Shown: positions 25,124 to 34,590, counted from the stretch's first letter. The stretch: DNA of 64,000 nt from Rhodocaloribacter sp964552015 (GCA_964552015.1 CAZKFR010000013.1:1-64000), one strand, 5' to 3'. The notes: generated by a model not told the origin, from the letters alone. Numbers and translations are program-made.

Positions 25124-27415
25124 TCAGCGCCGTCCGCCCCGGCGATCCCGGCCGCCGCGGCCGCCATCCCGTCCGCCCCGGCCACCCCGGCCACCATCCC
25201 GACCACCGCGACCACCATCCCGGCCGCCGCGGCCGCCATTGCGGGACTCACGGGACTCATCGTACCCCTCGGGCTTGGGCAGGAACGGCTTGCGGCTGAA
25301 ACGCAGCTTGCCGTCGTCGCGCACCTCGATGAGTTGCACCTGCACCTTGTCCCCCACCTGGAGGTGGTCCTCCACGCGCTCGACGTACCCGTAGTCAAGT
25401 TCGGAGACGTGCAGCAGCCCTTCCTTGCCCGGCAGGATCTCGATGATGGCCCCAAAGGGCTCGATCTTACGGACCGTTCCTACGTACGTCTCGCCCGCTT
25501 CCGGAACGGTGACGATGGCCTTGATCATCTCGATGGCGGCACGGGCGTTCTCCTCGTTCGTGGCCGCCACGGTCACGATACCGATCCCACCTTCCTCGGT
25601 GATGTCGATCGTCGTGTTCGTGTCACGCTGAATTCCCTGAATGACCTTACCTCCGGGGCCGATGACCGCCCCGATGAGGCTCGCATCGATGGTGATCTGG
25701 GTCAGGCGCGGCGCGTAGGGCGAGAGGTTGGGCCGCGGCCGGTCCAGCACGCTATCCATGATGTCCAGGATATGATGCCGCCCGGCCCGCGCCTGCTCGA
25801 GGGCCTGCAGGAGGATCTCCCGCGAGAGGCCGGCGATCTTGATATCCATCTGGCAGGCCGTGATGCCGTCCCGCGTGCCGGTGACCTTGAAGTCCATGTC
25901 CCCGAGATGATCCTCGGTGCCCAGGATGTCGCTCAGCACGGCCGTGCGCTGCCCGTCGCTGATGAGCCCCATGGCGATACCGGCCACCGCCTTCTTGATC
26001 GGCACGCCGGCATCCATGAGCGCCAGCGAGCCGGAGCACACACTCGCCATCGACGAGGAGCCGTTCGACTCGAGCACGTCGGCATTGATACGGATGGTAT
26101 AGGGGAACGCTTCTTCGGAGGGCAGCATCGGCGCCAGCGCCCGTTCGGCCAGGAACCCGTGCCCGATCTCGCGGCGGCTTGCCCCCCGGAGGAACTTGAC
26201 CTCCCCCGTACAGAACGGCGGGAAGCTGTAATGCAGGTAGAAGCGCCGGTCCGTCGTGTCGAAGATCTGATCGACGGCCTGCACGTCCTTCTTCGTCCCC
26301 AGCGTAACGGAGGCCAGCACCTGCGTCTCACCGCGGGTGAAGATCGCCGAACCGTGGACGCGGGGCAGGTACCCCACCTCGGCCCAGATGTCGCGAATCT
26401 CGTCGAGGCGGCGGCCGTCGAGGCGGCGGTGTTCGGAGAGGATCATCTCCCGCATGACCTCCTTCTCCACCTGGCTGACGGCATCCTTGATCTGGCTCGC
26501 CGTCCACCCCTCGGGGGTCGCGTCGGCGCGGGTCGTCCCGGCCTCCGGGTCGTCCTGACCGAGCAAAGCCGTCAGGACCTCCTCTTTGATGGCGTCGATG
26601 CCGTCGTAGAACGACGCCTTGTCGTACGGCGCCCGCAGGTGCTCGGCCATGCGCGGCCCGAGCAGTTCGCGGACGCGCTCGACCAGCGCCGGCGGCGTCA
26701 CGATCGGCTCGTAGGCGAAGGGTTCGACCGGCCCATGTTCCGCCACAAAGTCCCGCTGCCCGCGGCAGAGCACCTTGATGGCCTCGTGCGCCACGTCGAG
26801 CGCCTCGACCATCTCCTCCTCACTGATCTCCTCCATCTCGCCCTCGACCATGACCAGCGCGTCTTCCTTGCCGGCCACGATCAGGTCGATGTCGCTTTCC
26901 TCGAGCTGCTGGATCGTCGGGTTGACGATGTATTCCCCGTTGACCCGCCCCACGCGCACCTCGGCGATGGGGCCGTCGAACGGTGCACCGGCGAGCATCA
27001 GCGCGGCCGAGGCGCCGATCCCGGCCAGCACGTCGGCGTCGTTCTCCGGGTCGGCCGAAATCACGTAGATGATGACCTGGACTTCATGATAGAAGCCCTC
27101 GGCAAAGAGCGGGCGCAGCGCCCGGTCCACCAGACGCGAGGAGAGCACCTCCTTGTCCGTCGGGCGTCCTTCGCGCTTGATGAAGCCCCCCGGGATCTTA
27201 CCCCCGGCCGAATATTTCTCCCGGTAGTCGACCGTCAGCGGGAAAAAGCCCTGTCCTTCTCGTACGTCTTTGGCGATCACAGCGGTGCAGAGCACCATGG
27301 TGTCGCCCAGGCGGGCCACCACGGACCCGTTGGCCTGTTTGGCCAGACGCCCCGTCTCCAGGGTGATCGTCCGACCGGGTGCAAACTCGATTTCGCGGAT
27401 GGTTGTCTTCGACAT
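25124..27415 (-). CDS. pnp: Polyribonucleotide nucleotidyltransferase (PNPase) with RGG-rich tail
   Basis: A 763-residue trimeric phosphorolytic 3'-5' exoribonuclease. Two RNase PH domains are present (ETGRLAKQANGSVVARLGDT near residue 20, and a second around residues 320-500). They flank an alpha-helical linker and precede KH (GAVIGPGGKVIQGIQ, GPGGK ending at residue 590) and S1 (YVGTVRKIEPFGAIIEILPGKEGLLHVSE, roughly 640-710). The last 38 residues are almost purely Gly/Arg/Asp triplets. It follows rpsO across a 200-bp spacer with weak hairpin potential but no clear T-run terminator, so co-transcription with rpsO is likely, as in E. coli. Confidence 0.97.
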   Translation of the reverse strand: MSKTTIREIEFAPGRTITLETGRLAKQANGSVVARLGDTMVLCTAVIAKDVREGQGFFPLTVDYREKYSAGGKIPGGFIKREGRPTDKEVLSSRLVDRALRPLFAEGFYHEVQVIIYVISADPENDADVLAGIGASAALMLAGAPFDGPIAEVRVGRVNGEYIVNPTIQQLEESDIDLIVAGKEDALVMVEGEMEEISEEEMVEALDVAHEAIKVLCRGQRDFVAEHGPVEPFAYEPIVTPPALVERVRELLGPRMAEHLRAPYDKASFYDGIDAIKEEVLTALLGQDDPEAGTTRADATPEGWTASQIKDAVSQVEKEVMREMILSEHRRLDGRRLDEIRDIWAEVGYLPRVHGSAIFTRGETQVLASVTLGTKKDVQAVDQIFDTTDRRFYLHYSFPPFCTGEVKFLRGASRREIGHGFLAERALAPMLPSEEAFPYTIRINADVLESNGSSSMASVCSGSLALMDAGVPIKKAVAGIAMGLISDGQRTAVLSDILGTEDHLGDMDFKVTGTRDGITACQMDIKIAGLSREILLQALEQARAGRHHILDIMDSVLDRPRPNLSPYAPRLTQITIDASLIGAVIGPGGKVIQGIQRDTNTTIDITEEGGIGIVTVAATNEENARAAIEMIKAIVTVPEAGETYVGTVRKIEPFGAIIEILPGKEGLLHVSELDYGYVERVEDHLQVGDKVQVQLIEVRDDGKLRFSRKPFLPKPEGYDESRESRNGGRGGRDGGRGGRDGGRGGRGGRDGGRGGRDRRGGRR
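25127..25240 (-). repeat. Short tandem GGR/GGRD codon repeats in the pnp 3' end
   Basis: The final 114 coding bases encode repeated Gly-Gly-Arg units broken by Asp, built from degenerate GGC-GGC-CGG-like triplets. The tract can expand or contract in frame and would give an RGG-box RNA-binding tail. Confidence 0.75.
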
Positions 27416-27615
27416 CGTTCTCCCAACGTCTAGGTTATGCTTCCCTTTCTCCTTCGCAACGCTACGCCTGTCCAGGTTCGTACAGGAAGGCTGCTGGCGG
27501 TCACCGGATCGGAGGATACCGTTCGGGGGCCTGGCCGCAGGCGTTCCTCGTGCGCCCGGAGGCGCCTAGCAAGAACGGCACCCCCGCCCTGCAGGGATGC
27601 CGCCCGGCCGCATGG

Positions 27616-27882
27616 TCACTTGCGGATGCCCAGCTGCTCGATGATCCGACGATACCGGGTGATGTCCCGATCCATCAGGTAGTTGAGCAACCGGCGGCGT
27701 TTGCCGACCAGCTTCAACAGGCCACGCCGTGTCGAGTGGTCCTTGGGATGCTGCTTCAGGTGTTCGGTCAACTCATTGATGCGATGCGTGAAGATCGCGA
27801 TCTGGACCTCGGCCGTACCGGTATCCTTCTCGTTCTTCCCGTACGTTTTGATGAGTTGCTCTTTGGTTTCCTTGTCCATCAT
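27616..27882 (-). CDS. rpsO: 30S ribosomal protein S15
   Basis: An 88-residue ribosomal protein that nucleates the central domain of the 30S subunit by binding 16S rRNA helices 20-22. Family motifs are DTGTAEVQIAIFTHRINELTEHL, HPKDHSTRRGLLKLVGKRRRLL and RYRRIIEQLGIRK. Two consecutive ATGs occur. The first, at 27882, has AAAGAGGAG nine bases upstream and is chosen. It lies between ribF and pnp in the conserved truB-ribF-rpsO-pnp order. Confidence 0.96.
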   Translation of the reverse strand: MMDKETKEQLIKTYGKNEKDTGTAEVQIAIFTHRINELTEHLKQHPKDHSTRRGLLKLVGKRRRLLNYLMDRDITRYRRIIEQLGIRK

Positions 27883-27916
27883 GATGGGTGGCTCCTCTTT
27901 AGATTGATACCATCGT

Positions 27917-27950
27917 AAAGAAGAATCCAGGGGCCACGGGGGCCACCTGG
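27917..27950 (-). terminator. Intrinsic terminator or attenuator between ribF and rpsO
   Basis: On the minus strand CCAGG-t-GGCC, a five-base loop and GGCC-c-CCTGG form a 9-bp stem with small bulges, followed by ATTCTTCTTT. It lies 35 bp upstream of the rpsO start. It could end the rimP operon or be part of an S15-binding leader that regulates rpsO. Confidence 0.6.
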
Positions 27951-27979
27951 AAACGCTGCTCACGCATAGAGCAGACAGG

Positions 27980-28918
27980 TTAAGTTACGGCTCTGAGCGC
28001 TTCCATACAACGCTCCCGGTCCCGGGAAAGTTGCTCGACGAGCGCCTCTACGGACGGAAATTTACGCTCGTCCCGAATACGCTCGACGAATTCTATGCGA
28101 AGGCGGCGCCCGTAGAGATCGCCCTGAAAATCGAACAGGTGCACTTCCAGATGTAACCCCTGCCCCTCGAACGTGGGCCGTATGCCGATGTTCATCATGC
28201 CGCCGTAGGGGTCGGCCTCCTCCTCGATGCGGGCCAGGACGGCATAGACCCCCTGCCGCGGTATCACCTTGCGCGGGTGTTCGACGGCCAGGTTCGCCGT
28301 GGGGAAACCGATAACCCGTCCACGCCGGGCGCCGGGCACGACCTCACCGGCCAACGCGTAGCGCCGACCCAGTAGCTGTGCCGCCGTACGCACGTCGCCC
28401 GCCTCCCGGAGCAGCGTACGGATCTCGGTGGACGATACGACATGCTCGGCCACGACCTGCGGCGGGATCACATCCACCGCGAAGCCGTGCTTTTCGCCGA
28501 GCGTTTCGAGTAGCCGGGCGTCGCCACCCCGCCCCCGGCCGAAGCCGTGGTCGTACCCGATGACGATCTCTTGCAAGCCGATGCGTGCCACGAGTACGGA
28601 TTCGACGAAGGCCTCGGCGCTCAGGCGGGCAAACTCGGGCGTGAAGGGGATAACGATGAAGCGGTCGATGCCGAGTGCTTCAAGCAGGTCGGCCCGCTCG
28701 TCGATGGTGGTCAGCAACGGCACGGGTCGGCCGGTGACGACTTCACGGGGATGCGGATCGAACGAGACCACGACGCTGTGTCCCCCCTGCTCAACCACCC
28801 GCTGCCGCAGATAGCGCAGGATGGCCTGGTGGCCCAGGTGCACGCCGTCGAACGTCCCGACCGTCACGCGCGAGGTGGGGTCATAGATGATCTGATCCAG
28901 CCCGTACTCTCGTCTCAT
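27980..28918 (-). CDS. ribF: Bifunctional riboflavin kinase / FMN adenylyltransferase
   Basis: A 312-residue enzyme that phosphorylates riboflavin to FMN and adenylates FMN to FAD. The N-terminal adenylyltransferase domain has TVGTFDGVHLGHQAIL and SFDPHPREV, with the ISSTEIR-like motif seen as VVSSTEIRTLLREG-type VSSTEIR. The C-terminal kinase domain has GEVVPGARRGRVIGFPTANL and GVYAVLA, MNIGIRPTFEG and HLFDFQGDLYG. It sits 7 bp after truB. It would supply flavins for the FixABC proteins among others. Confidence 0.95.
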   Translation of the reverse strand: MRREYGLDQIIYDPTSRVTVGTFDGVHLGHQAILRYLRQRVVEQGGHSVVVSFDPHPREVVTGRPVPLLTTIDERADLLEALGIDRFIVIPFTPEFARLSAEAFVESVLVARIGLQEIVIGYDHGFGRGRGGDARLLETLGEKHGFAVDVIPPQVVAEHVVSSTEIRTLLREAGDVRTAAQLLGRRYALAGEVVPGARRGRVIGFPTANLAVEHPRKVIPRQGVYAVLARIEEEADPYGGMMNIGIRPTFEGQGLHLEVHLFDFQGDLYGRRLRIEFVERIRDERKFPSVEALVEQLSRDRERCMEALRAVT

Positions 28919-28925
28919 ACCAGGC

Positions 28926-29660
28926 TCAATCTACCTCCTGTTGGCGGGTGTCGAGGGCCTCTTCGAGGGCCGGGAGGGTCCATGCCGCCTCCACGGTATA
29001 CGGCCCTATCGCCGTGCGCCGTAGCGCCACCAGGTGGGCCCCGCACCCCAGGGCCTGCCCGACGTCGTGGGCCAGGGTGCGAATGTAGGTCCCCTTGGAA
29101 CAGACCACACGAAAGGATACGTCCGGCCCTTCCCACCCCGTCAGCTCGAAGGCATGAATCTGCACGGTCCGTGCGGGCCGCTCGACGTCCTCCCCGCGCC
29201 GTGCCTTCCGATACAGGCGTTCGCCGCCCACCTTGACGGCCGAGTACATGGGCGGTAGCTGGACCACCTCCCCGACGAAGCGTTGCCGCACCGCCTCCAG
29301 ATCGGCTTCCCGCAGGTGCTGCCACGGACGGCGCCCGGTCACCTCCGTCTCGGCATCATAGGACGGGGTCACCTCCCCGAGGCGCAGCACACCCTCGTAG
29401 GTCTTCGGCAGCCCCATGAAGGTCTCCATCCGCTTCGTCGCCCGCCCGACGAGGCAGATCAGCAGGCCGGTGGCCATCGGGTCGAGCGTCCCTGCATGCC
29501 CGATCTTCCGCACCCGCAGCAGCCTCCGGAGCTTCCGGATGACGTCGAACGAGGTCCAGCCCCGGGGCTTGTCCACCGGCAGGACAGCCCGTTCGAACGA
29601 CGCGGGCAAGCGGGGCGGGGCATACACGTCCGGGTCCTGGTGCACGTGTCGTTCGGTCAT
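28926..29660 (-). CDS. truB: tRNA pseudouridine(55) synthase
   Basis: A 244-residue enzyme that makes pseudouridine 55 in the T-loop of tRNAs. GHAGTLDPMATGLLI contains catalytic Asp60. YEGVLRLGEVTPSYDAETEVT and VQLPPMYSAVKVGGERLYRKAR are the other family motifs, and SKGTYIRTLAHDVGQALGCGAH is near the C-terminus. It lacks the C-terminal PUA domain of longer homologues such as E. coli TruB (314 residues). Its ATG overlaps the rbfA stop (4 bp), so the two are translationally coupled. Confidence 0.96.
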   Translation of the reverse strand: MTERHVHQDPDVYAPPRLPASFERAVLPVDKPRGWTSFDVIRKLRRLLRVRKIGHAGTLDPMATGLLICLVGRATKRMETFMGLPKTYEGVLRLGEVTPSYDAETEVTGRRPWQHLREADLEAVRQRFVGEVVQLPPMYSAVKVGGERLYRKARRGEDVERPARTVQIHAFELTGWEGPDVSFRVVCSKGTYIRTLAHDVGQALGCGAHLVALRRTAIGPYTVEAAWTLPALEEALDTRQQEVD

Positions 29661-30037
29661 TCGTCGGACTCCGGGGACCGGCGTTCGCGCTCGGCGCGGA
29701 TCCGCGCAAAGAGGTCCTCGATGCGCTGGGCCTGCTCCAGGGTATCGTCCAGAAAGAAGCGTAGTTCGGGGATCTGTCGCACCTGATGACGAATCCGCGA
29801 AGCCAGAGCCGCGCGGATCTGCGGCGTCATCCCCTGGAGATGACGGAAGGCGGCCTGCTTCATCGCATCTGTCTCACCCAGGATACTCACATAGACGTAG
29901 GCAATCGATAGATCGCGCGTGACACGTGCCCCAGTCACGGTCATCATCTGCTGGAGCTGATCAGCGAATTCAGTGTTGAGCAGATCCGCGATTTCGCGCT
30001 GGATCAGCCGGGCCACCCGTTCCGTGCGAATGCTCAT
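29657..30037 (-). CDS. rbfA: Ribosome-binding factor A
   Basis: A 126-residue KH-fold factor that binds immature 30S subunits and helps process the 16S rRNA 5' end. SIRTERVARLIQREIADLL and TVTGARVTRDLSIAYVYVSILG are the recognisable parts, followed by RIRHQVRQIPELRFFLDDTLEQA. The ATG at 30037 places the conserved R-x-x-R-V-A helix at the N-terminus. An in-frame ATG four codons upstream (30049) is possible. It stands in the nusA-infB-rbfA-truB order found in most bacteria. Confidence 0.95.
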   Translation of the reverse strand: MSIRTERVARLIQREIADLLNTEFADQLQQMMTVTGARVTRDLSIAYVYVSILGETDAMKQAAFRHLQGMTPQIRAALASRIRHQVRQIPELRFFLDDTLEQAQRIEDLFARIRAERERRSPESDE

Positions 30038-30072
30038 GGCTGCCCCCATCTTCCTTCCGAACCAGATGAAGG

Positions 30073-32585
30073 TTACGCTTCTTCGAGCGTACGCTTCGTC
30101 TCCACGATTTCGAAGGCCTCGATCTGGTCGCCGACCTTGATGTCATTGTAGTTCTCGATCCCCATGCCGCACTCGTACCCGCTCGCCACCTCGCGCACGT
30201 CGTCTTTGAAACGCTTGAGCGAGCTCAGGTTGCCTTCGTAGATCACGACGCCGTCGCGGATCAGGCGGATACGGTCGCTGCGGCGGATCTTGCCCTCGGT
30301 CACATAGCACCCGGCCACCGTACCGACCTTGGGCACCTTGAACGTCTCACGCACCTCGGCCACGCCGGTGATCTTCTCCGACTTGACGGGCGAGAGCATC
30401 CCTTCGAGCGCATCGCGCACTTCCTCGATGGCGTCATAGATGATCGAGTAGATGCGGATATCGATCTCTTCGCGCTCGGCGAGGGCGCGGGCGTTGGCCA
30501 TCGGCCGTACCTGGAAGCCGATGATGACGGCATCCGAGGCCGAGGCCAGCATCACGTCGCTCTCGGTGATGGCGCCGACGCCCTTGTGGATGATGTTCAC
30601 CTTGACCTCGTCGGTCGAGAGCTTCAGGAGTGCGTCGGAGAGCGCCTCGACGGAGCCGCCCACGTCCGCCTTGACGATGATGTTGAGCTCCTTGAAGTCG
30701 CCCAGGGCCAGGCGGCGGCCGATCTCATCGAGGGTGATGTGCTTACGCTGCCGCAGCGTCTGCTCGCGGTAGATCTGCTGGCGCTTGGCCGCAATGGCCC
30801 GGGCCTCGCGTTCGTCGTCGAGGACGACGAACTGGTCGCCGACCTCCGGGGCGCCGTCGAGCCCGAGGACGAGCGCCGGCCGTGCCGGCCCGACGGCCTC
30901 GATACGCCGGTCGCGCTCGTCGAACATGGCCCGGACGCGCCCGCTGTGAATACCCACCACGAAGGCATCGCCCACCTTCAGGGTGCCGTTCTGCACGAGC
31001 ACCGTCGCCACGTTGCCACGGCCCTTTTCCAGCCGGGCTTCGATGACGGTGCCATAGGCGTTCCGGTTCGGGTTGGCCTTCAGGTCGAGCAGTTCGGCTT
31101 CGAGCAGCACCTTCTCCATCAGGTCGTCGATGCCCTCGCCGGTCTTGGCCGAGACGAGCGAGCACTGCACCTTGCCGCCGTACTGCTCCACGAGGACGCC
31201 ATGATCGGCCAGCTGCTGCATGACGCGCTGCGGGTTGGCGCCCGGCTTGTCGATCTTGTTGATGGCCACGACGATGGGCACGCCGGCGGCCCGAGCGTGG
31301 TTGATGGCTTCGATGGTCTGCGGCATGACGGCATCGTCCGCCGCGACGACCAGGATGACGACGTCGGTCACCTGCGCGCCACGGGCCCGCATGGCGGTAA
31401 AGGCCTCGTGCCCCGGCGTATCGAGGAACGTGATGTGCCGGCCGTTCTCCAACTCGACGTGGTAGGCCCCGATGTGCTGGGTGATACCCCCCGCCTCGCC
31501 GGCTACCACGTTGGTGTTGCGGATGTAGTCGAGCAGCGAGGTTTTCCCGTGGTCCACGTGCCCCATGACCGTAACGACGGGTGCGCGGGGCTCGAGGTCT
31601 TCGGGATCGTCCTCTTCGATCAGGATGTCGGCAGCGCTCAACTCGGTGATGAACTCGACATCATAGCCGAACTCCTCGGCCACCAGGGTGATGGTATCGG
31701 CGTCCAGGCGCTGGTTGATCGAAACGATCATGCCCATCCCGAAGAGGGCGCTGATGACCTCGTTGACCGGTACGTTCATCAGGTTGGCCAGCTCGCCCGT
31801 CGAGATGAACTCGGTGACGCGCAGCACCTTTTCCTGGGCCTCCTGCACCTCCTGCTCGCGGGCCCGCTCGGCGGCACGCTCCTCTCGACGCATACGCCGG
31901 CGACGCTGCCGCACCCGGCTGGCCCCCTGCTCCAGCTCACGGAGCGTCTCCTGCAACGTCTGCTCGACGTCTTCCTCATTGACGACCGGACCGCGCCGTT
32001 TCCGTTTCCGCTTCTTGCCGGCCTCTTTCGACTCAGCCTCGGTACGTACGGGCTTCTCAGCCTCCTCGTCTGCACCCTTGGCCCCCTTGCGCTTGCGTTT
32101 CCGTTTGCGCCGTCCGGGCTCTGCATCTTNNNNNNNNNNNNNNNNNNNNNNNNNNNNNNNNNNNNNNNNNNNNNNNNNNNNNNNNNNNNNNNNNNNNNNN
32201 NNNNNNNNNNNNNNNNNNNNNNNNNNNNNTCGACGTCGGCCACCGGCTCGGGTTCGACCTCCACGACCGGCTCGGCCTCCACGACCGGCTCGGGCGCCTT
32301 CTCCGGCGCCGGCTCGGCGCTGGCCTCCTGCTCTTTCTCGATCTCGGCCTGACGACGCGCGCGCTTCTCCCGTACACGGGCCGCCTGCTCCTGGTCTTCT
32401 GCAAACTCCTCGAGCAGTTCCAGGTAGGCCTCCTCGTCCGTAATGGCCGCATTGGGCCCGCTACCGGTCAGCGCCTCGGCAAAACCGGCCTTTTTCAGAT
32501 GATCCACCAGGTTGTCGATGGAAACGTTGAGCTCCTTCGCAACCTTGAAGAGTCTTAATTTTTTGAATTTTGTCTGCGTCGCCAT
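30073..32585 (-). CDS. infB: Translation initiation factor IF-2 (interrupted by an assembly gap)
   Basis: GTPase that places fMet-tRNA on the 30S subunit. The N-terminus KFKKLRLFKVAKELNVSIDNLVDHLKK starts at ATG 32585, followed by an acidic, repetitive linker. After the gap the same protein resumes with Lys/Arg-rich linker, then FISTGELANLMNVPVNEV. The G domain follows (VTVMGHVDHGKTSLL, DTPGHEAFTAM, NKID), and then domains II-IV ending FEIVETKRTLEEA. The frames on either side of the gap differ because 100 N is a placeholder length, so this is one gene, not two. At least 118 N-terminal and about 685 C-terminal codons are visible. Confidence 0.95.
32130..32229. other. Assembly gap of 100 N within infB
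   Basis: Exactly 100 undetermined bases, the standard scaffold-gap length, within the low-complexity IF-2 linker. The true length is unknown. Codons cannot be counted across it. Confidence 0.99.
32256..32291 (-). repeat. Tandem 18-bp repeat in the infB linker
   Basis: Two adjacent 18-bp units (32256-32273 and 32274-32291) differ at one base and encode EPVVEA and EPVVEV. Partial copies continue towards the gap. The repeat probably caused the assembly break. Confidence 0.75.
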
Positions 32586-32643
32586 TCAGAAACGATAATG
32601 TTGTAAGATACCGACAGGAATCGGCCGGGGGTCGGGTGAGCCC

Positions 32644-33912
32644 TCATCCCTCGAACTCCTCCTCTTCGTCGGCGAATTCCGCCTTAATGACGGAAAGCAC
32701 ATGCTGCGCCACGTCGGCTTCTAACCCGGCACGGCGCATCAGTTCCTCGGCCGAAAGCTCGAGCACCTGCTTGGCACTGTCGCACCCGATGTTACGAAGC
32801 TTCTGGAGCGTATCCGGGTCGATCTCGTCGGCAAATTCGCCGATCTCGACGTCCTCCTCGTCCTCGAGAATTTCGCGGTAGATGTCGATTTCATACCCGG
32901 TCAGCGCCGAGGCCAACCGGATGTTGACGCCACCCTTGCCGATGGCCTGGCTCACCTCGTCTGCCCGAACGACTACCTTGGCCCGCGGGGGGGTGAGGTC
33001 GTCGTTGATCGTCACACTCAGCGGCTTGGCCGGCGAAAGGGCCCGCTTGATCAACTCATGCGGATCGTCGGACCACTGCAGCACGTCGATGTTTTCGTTG
33101 GCCAGCTCACGCACGACCGCATGGATGCGTGCCCCTTTCATGCCGACACAGGCCCCGACCGGGTCGATGCGCTCGTCATGGCTGATCACGGCCACCTTGG
33201 CCCGGTCGCCCGGCTCGCGCACGATCTTCTTGATCTCGACGATCCCTTCATCGATCTCGGGGACCTCGAGCTCGAAGAGCCGCTCCATGAACATCGGGTC
33301 GGCCCGGCTGATGATGACCTGCACGTTATTGCTGTTCTCGTCCCGCCGCACCTCTTTGACCACGGCACGGATCATATCGCCCTTGCGGTAGCGATCCTTG
33401 TAGATCTGCTCCTCCCGTGGCAGCACGAGTTCCACTTTGTTGTGGATCACGAGCACCTCGCGCCGGCGCGTCTGATACACCTCACCGACGACGATCTCGC
33501 CAATGAGCTCCGAGTACCAGCGGTAAATGTTCTCTTTCTCGATGTCCCGGATCCGCTGGCTGAACGTCTGCCGGGCCGTCATCACAGCACGACGGCCGAA
33601 ATCCTTGATGTTCTGCTCCTCGGCCACCTCATCACCGACTTCGAAATCCTCGTCGATCTTGCGGGCTTCCGAGAGTTCGATCTGGGTCACGGGGTCTTCC
33701 ACGTCCCAGTCCGGCACGACCTCCCGGATGTGCAGGATCTGGATGTCCCCGTGATCCGGGTTGAGAATGATCTCGAAGGACTCGTCCGAACCGTAGCGTT
33801 TCTTGATCATGGCCCGGAACACGTCCTCCACGATCAACTGCAACAGGTCCCGCTCGATGCCCTTCTCGCGGGCAATTTCCGCGAACGAGGAAACAAGATC
33901 CTTACTCTGCAT
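32644..33912 (-). CDS. nusA: Transcription termination/antitermination protein NusA
   Basis: A 422-residue RNA polymerase-binding factor controlling pausing, intrinsic termination and antitermination. The N-terminal domain (LVSSFAEIAREKGIERDLLQLIVEDVF) is followed by S1 (EIVVGEVYQTRRREVLVI, residues about 140-205). KH1 follows (DPVGACVGMKGARIHAVVREL), then KH2 (ARVVVRADEVSQAIGKGGVNIRLAS in outline). A C-terminal helix-hairpin-helix/acidic repeat region (LRNIGCDSAKQVLELSAEELMRRAGLE) ends in Asp/Glu residues. It lies between rimP and infB, the conserved context. NusA may also act on the terminators in its own operon leader. Confidence 0.96.
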   Translation of the reverse strand: MQSKDLVSSFAEIAREKGIERDLLQLIVEDVFRAMIKKRYGSDESFEIILNPDHGDIQILHIREVVPDWDVEDPVTQIELSEARKIDEDFEVGDEVAEEQNIKDFGRRAVMTARQTFSQRIRDIEKENIYRWYSELIGEIVVGEVYQTRRREVLVIHNKVELVLPREEQIYKDRYRKGDMIRAVVKEVRRDENSNNVQVIISRADPMFMERLFELEVPEIDEGIVEIKKIVREPGDRAKVAVISHDERIDPVGACVGMKGARIHAVVRELANENIDVLQWSDDPHELIKRALSPAKPLSVTINDDLTPPRAKVVVRADEVSQAIGKGGVNIRLASALTGYEIDIYREILEDEEDVEIGEFADEIDPDTLQKLRNIGCDSAKQVLELSAEELMRRAGLEADVAQHVLSVIKAEFADEEEEFEG

Positions 33913-33987
33913 AGTGCTCTGCTTTTGCTGTTCGCCAGACCGTCACGGCGGCGAAGTGGGTCCTCCCGGGTTCCGGAATGTACGTCT

Positions 33988-34464
33988 TTACCAGGGCAAT
34001 TGTACCTTGGCTTCTTCAATATCGGCAAATGAAATTCGCTCGGCGCGTCCACCCACGGTAAGCTCGATGCCGTCTTCGTCCACGGCGGTGAGTTCACCTT
34101 GGAGGGTGCGAGGCACGTCCCCGGCCCTGTACCGGACGCGCAGCACGCGCCCAACGTTTTTGCGATACTGCCGCGGAAGCCGAAGCGGCCGGTCCACGCC
34201 CGGTGAGGACACGTTCAGGTGGTACTTCCCGTCGACGACGTCCTCGACATCGAGCAGGAAACCGATCTCGCGGTTGAGCCGGGCCAGTTCATCGACATGA
34301 AGCGGGGCATCGCTGTCGAGGAACACCTCGACGACGCGCGACCCTTTCCGGCCCCGTACCTGCACGTCGATCACGTAGTGCGACGTCCCGGCGATCACCT
34401 CTTCGACGATCGCCCGAACCCGCTCTTCGGGGGTGACGGCCTGATTCGATACCGTTTCGCTCAT
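33988..34464 (-). CDS. rimP: Ribosome maturation factor RimP
   Basis: A 158-residue 30S assembly factor. VIDVQVRGRKGSRVVEVFLDSD and DELARLNREIGFLLD are followed by the signature YHLNVSSPGVDRPLRLPRQYRKNVGR. The C-terminal SH3-like domain begins near GELTAVDEDGIEL. It is the first gene of the nusA operon. A small hairpin (GCCGG-TTGA-CCGGC on the plus strand, 34471-34484) sits just before the ATG and no clear Shine-Dalgarno is visible. Confidence 0.95.
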   Translation of the reverse strand: MSETVSNQAVTPEERVRAIVEEVIAGTSHYVIDVQVRGRKGSRVVEVFLDSDAPLHVDELARLNREIGFLLDVEDVVDGKYHLNVSSPGVDRPLRLPRQYRKNVGRVLRVRYRAGDVPRTLQGELTAVDEDGIELTVGGRAERISFADIEEAKVQLPW

Positions 34465-34497
34465 GCAACCAGCCGGTTGACCGGCGGCCTATTTCGC

Positions 34498-34527
34498 AAA
34501 AAACGCCCGGTCCGCAGGGGACGGGCG
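34498..34527 (-). terminator. Leader terminator 2 upstream of rimP
   Basis: On the minus strand CGCCCGTCC, a CCTGC loop and GGACCGGGCG form a stem with one bulge, followed by six T residues. It ends 33 nt before the rimP ATG, inside the presumed leader, so it could attenuate the operon. Confidence 0.7.
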
Positions 34528-34547
34528 CCACGAGATTCACGCCAATG

Positions 34548-34572
34548 AAAAAAGGGCGGTGCAAACCGGCCC
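34548..34572 (-). terminator. Leader terminator 1 upstream of rimP
   Basis: On the minus strand GGGC-c-GGT, a TTGC loop and ACC-GCCC form a 7-bp stem with one bulge, followed by six T residues. It lies 20 bp upstream of the second terminator hairpin and 18 bp downstream of the promoter-like -10, so it may instead end read-through from the M50 gene. Confidence 0.6.
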
Positions 34573-34590
34573 CTCTTCCTCGCAGCGCTC

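Noticed and set aside
25127..25240. CRISPR-like or minisatellite array
   Set aside because: The repeats are in-frame GGR/GGRD codons of pnp without spacers.
25016..27433. 805-codon plus-strand frame across pnp
   Set aside because: It lies wholly opposite pnp, whose protein is conserved along its length.
30586..32352. Long plus-strand frame across infB and the gap
   Set aside because: Antisense to infB and reads through N bases. No homology is visible.
31779..32585. A separate 268-codon gene at the start of infB
   Set aside because: The N-terminal 118 codons are the IF-2 start. The rest arises only because 100 N shifts the frame and it reads antisense-like basic noise after the gap.
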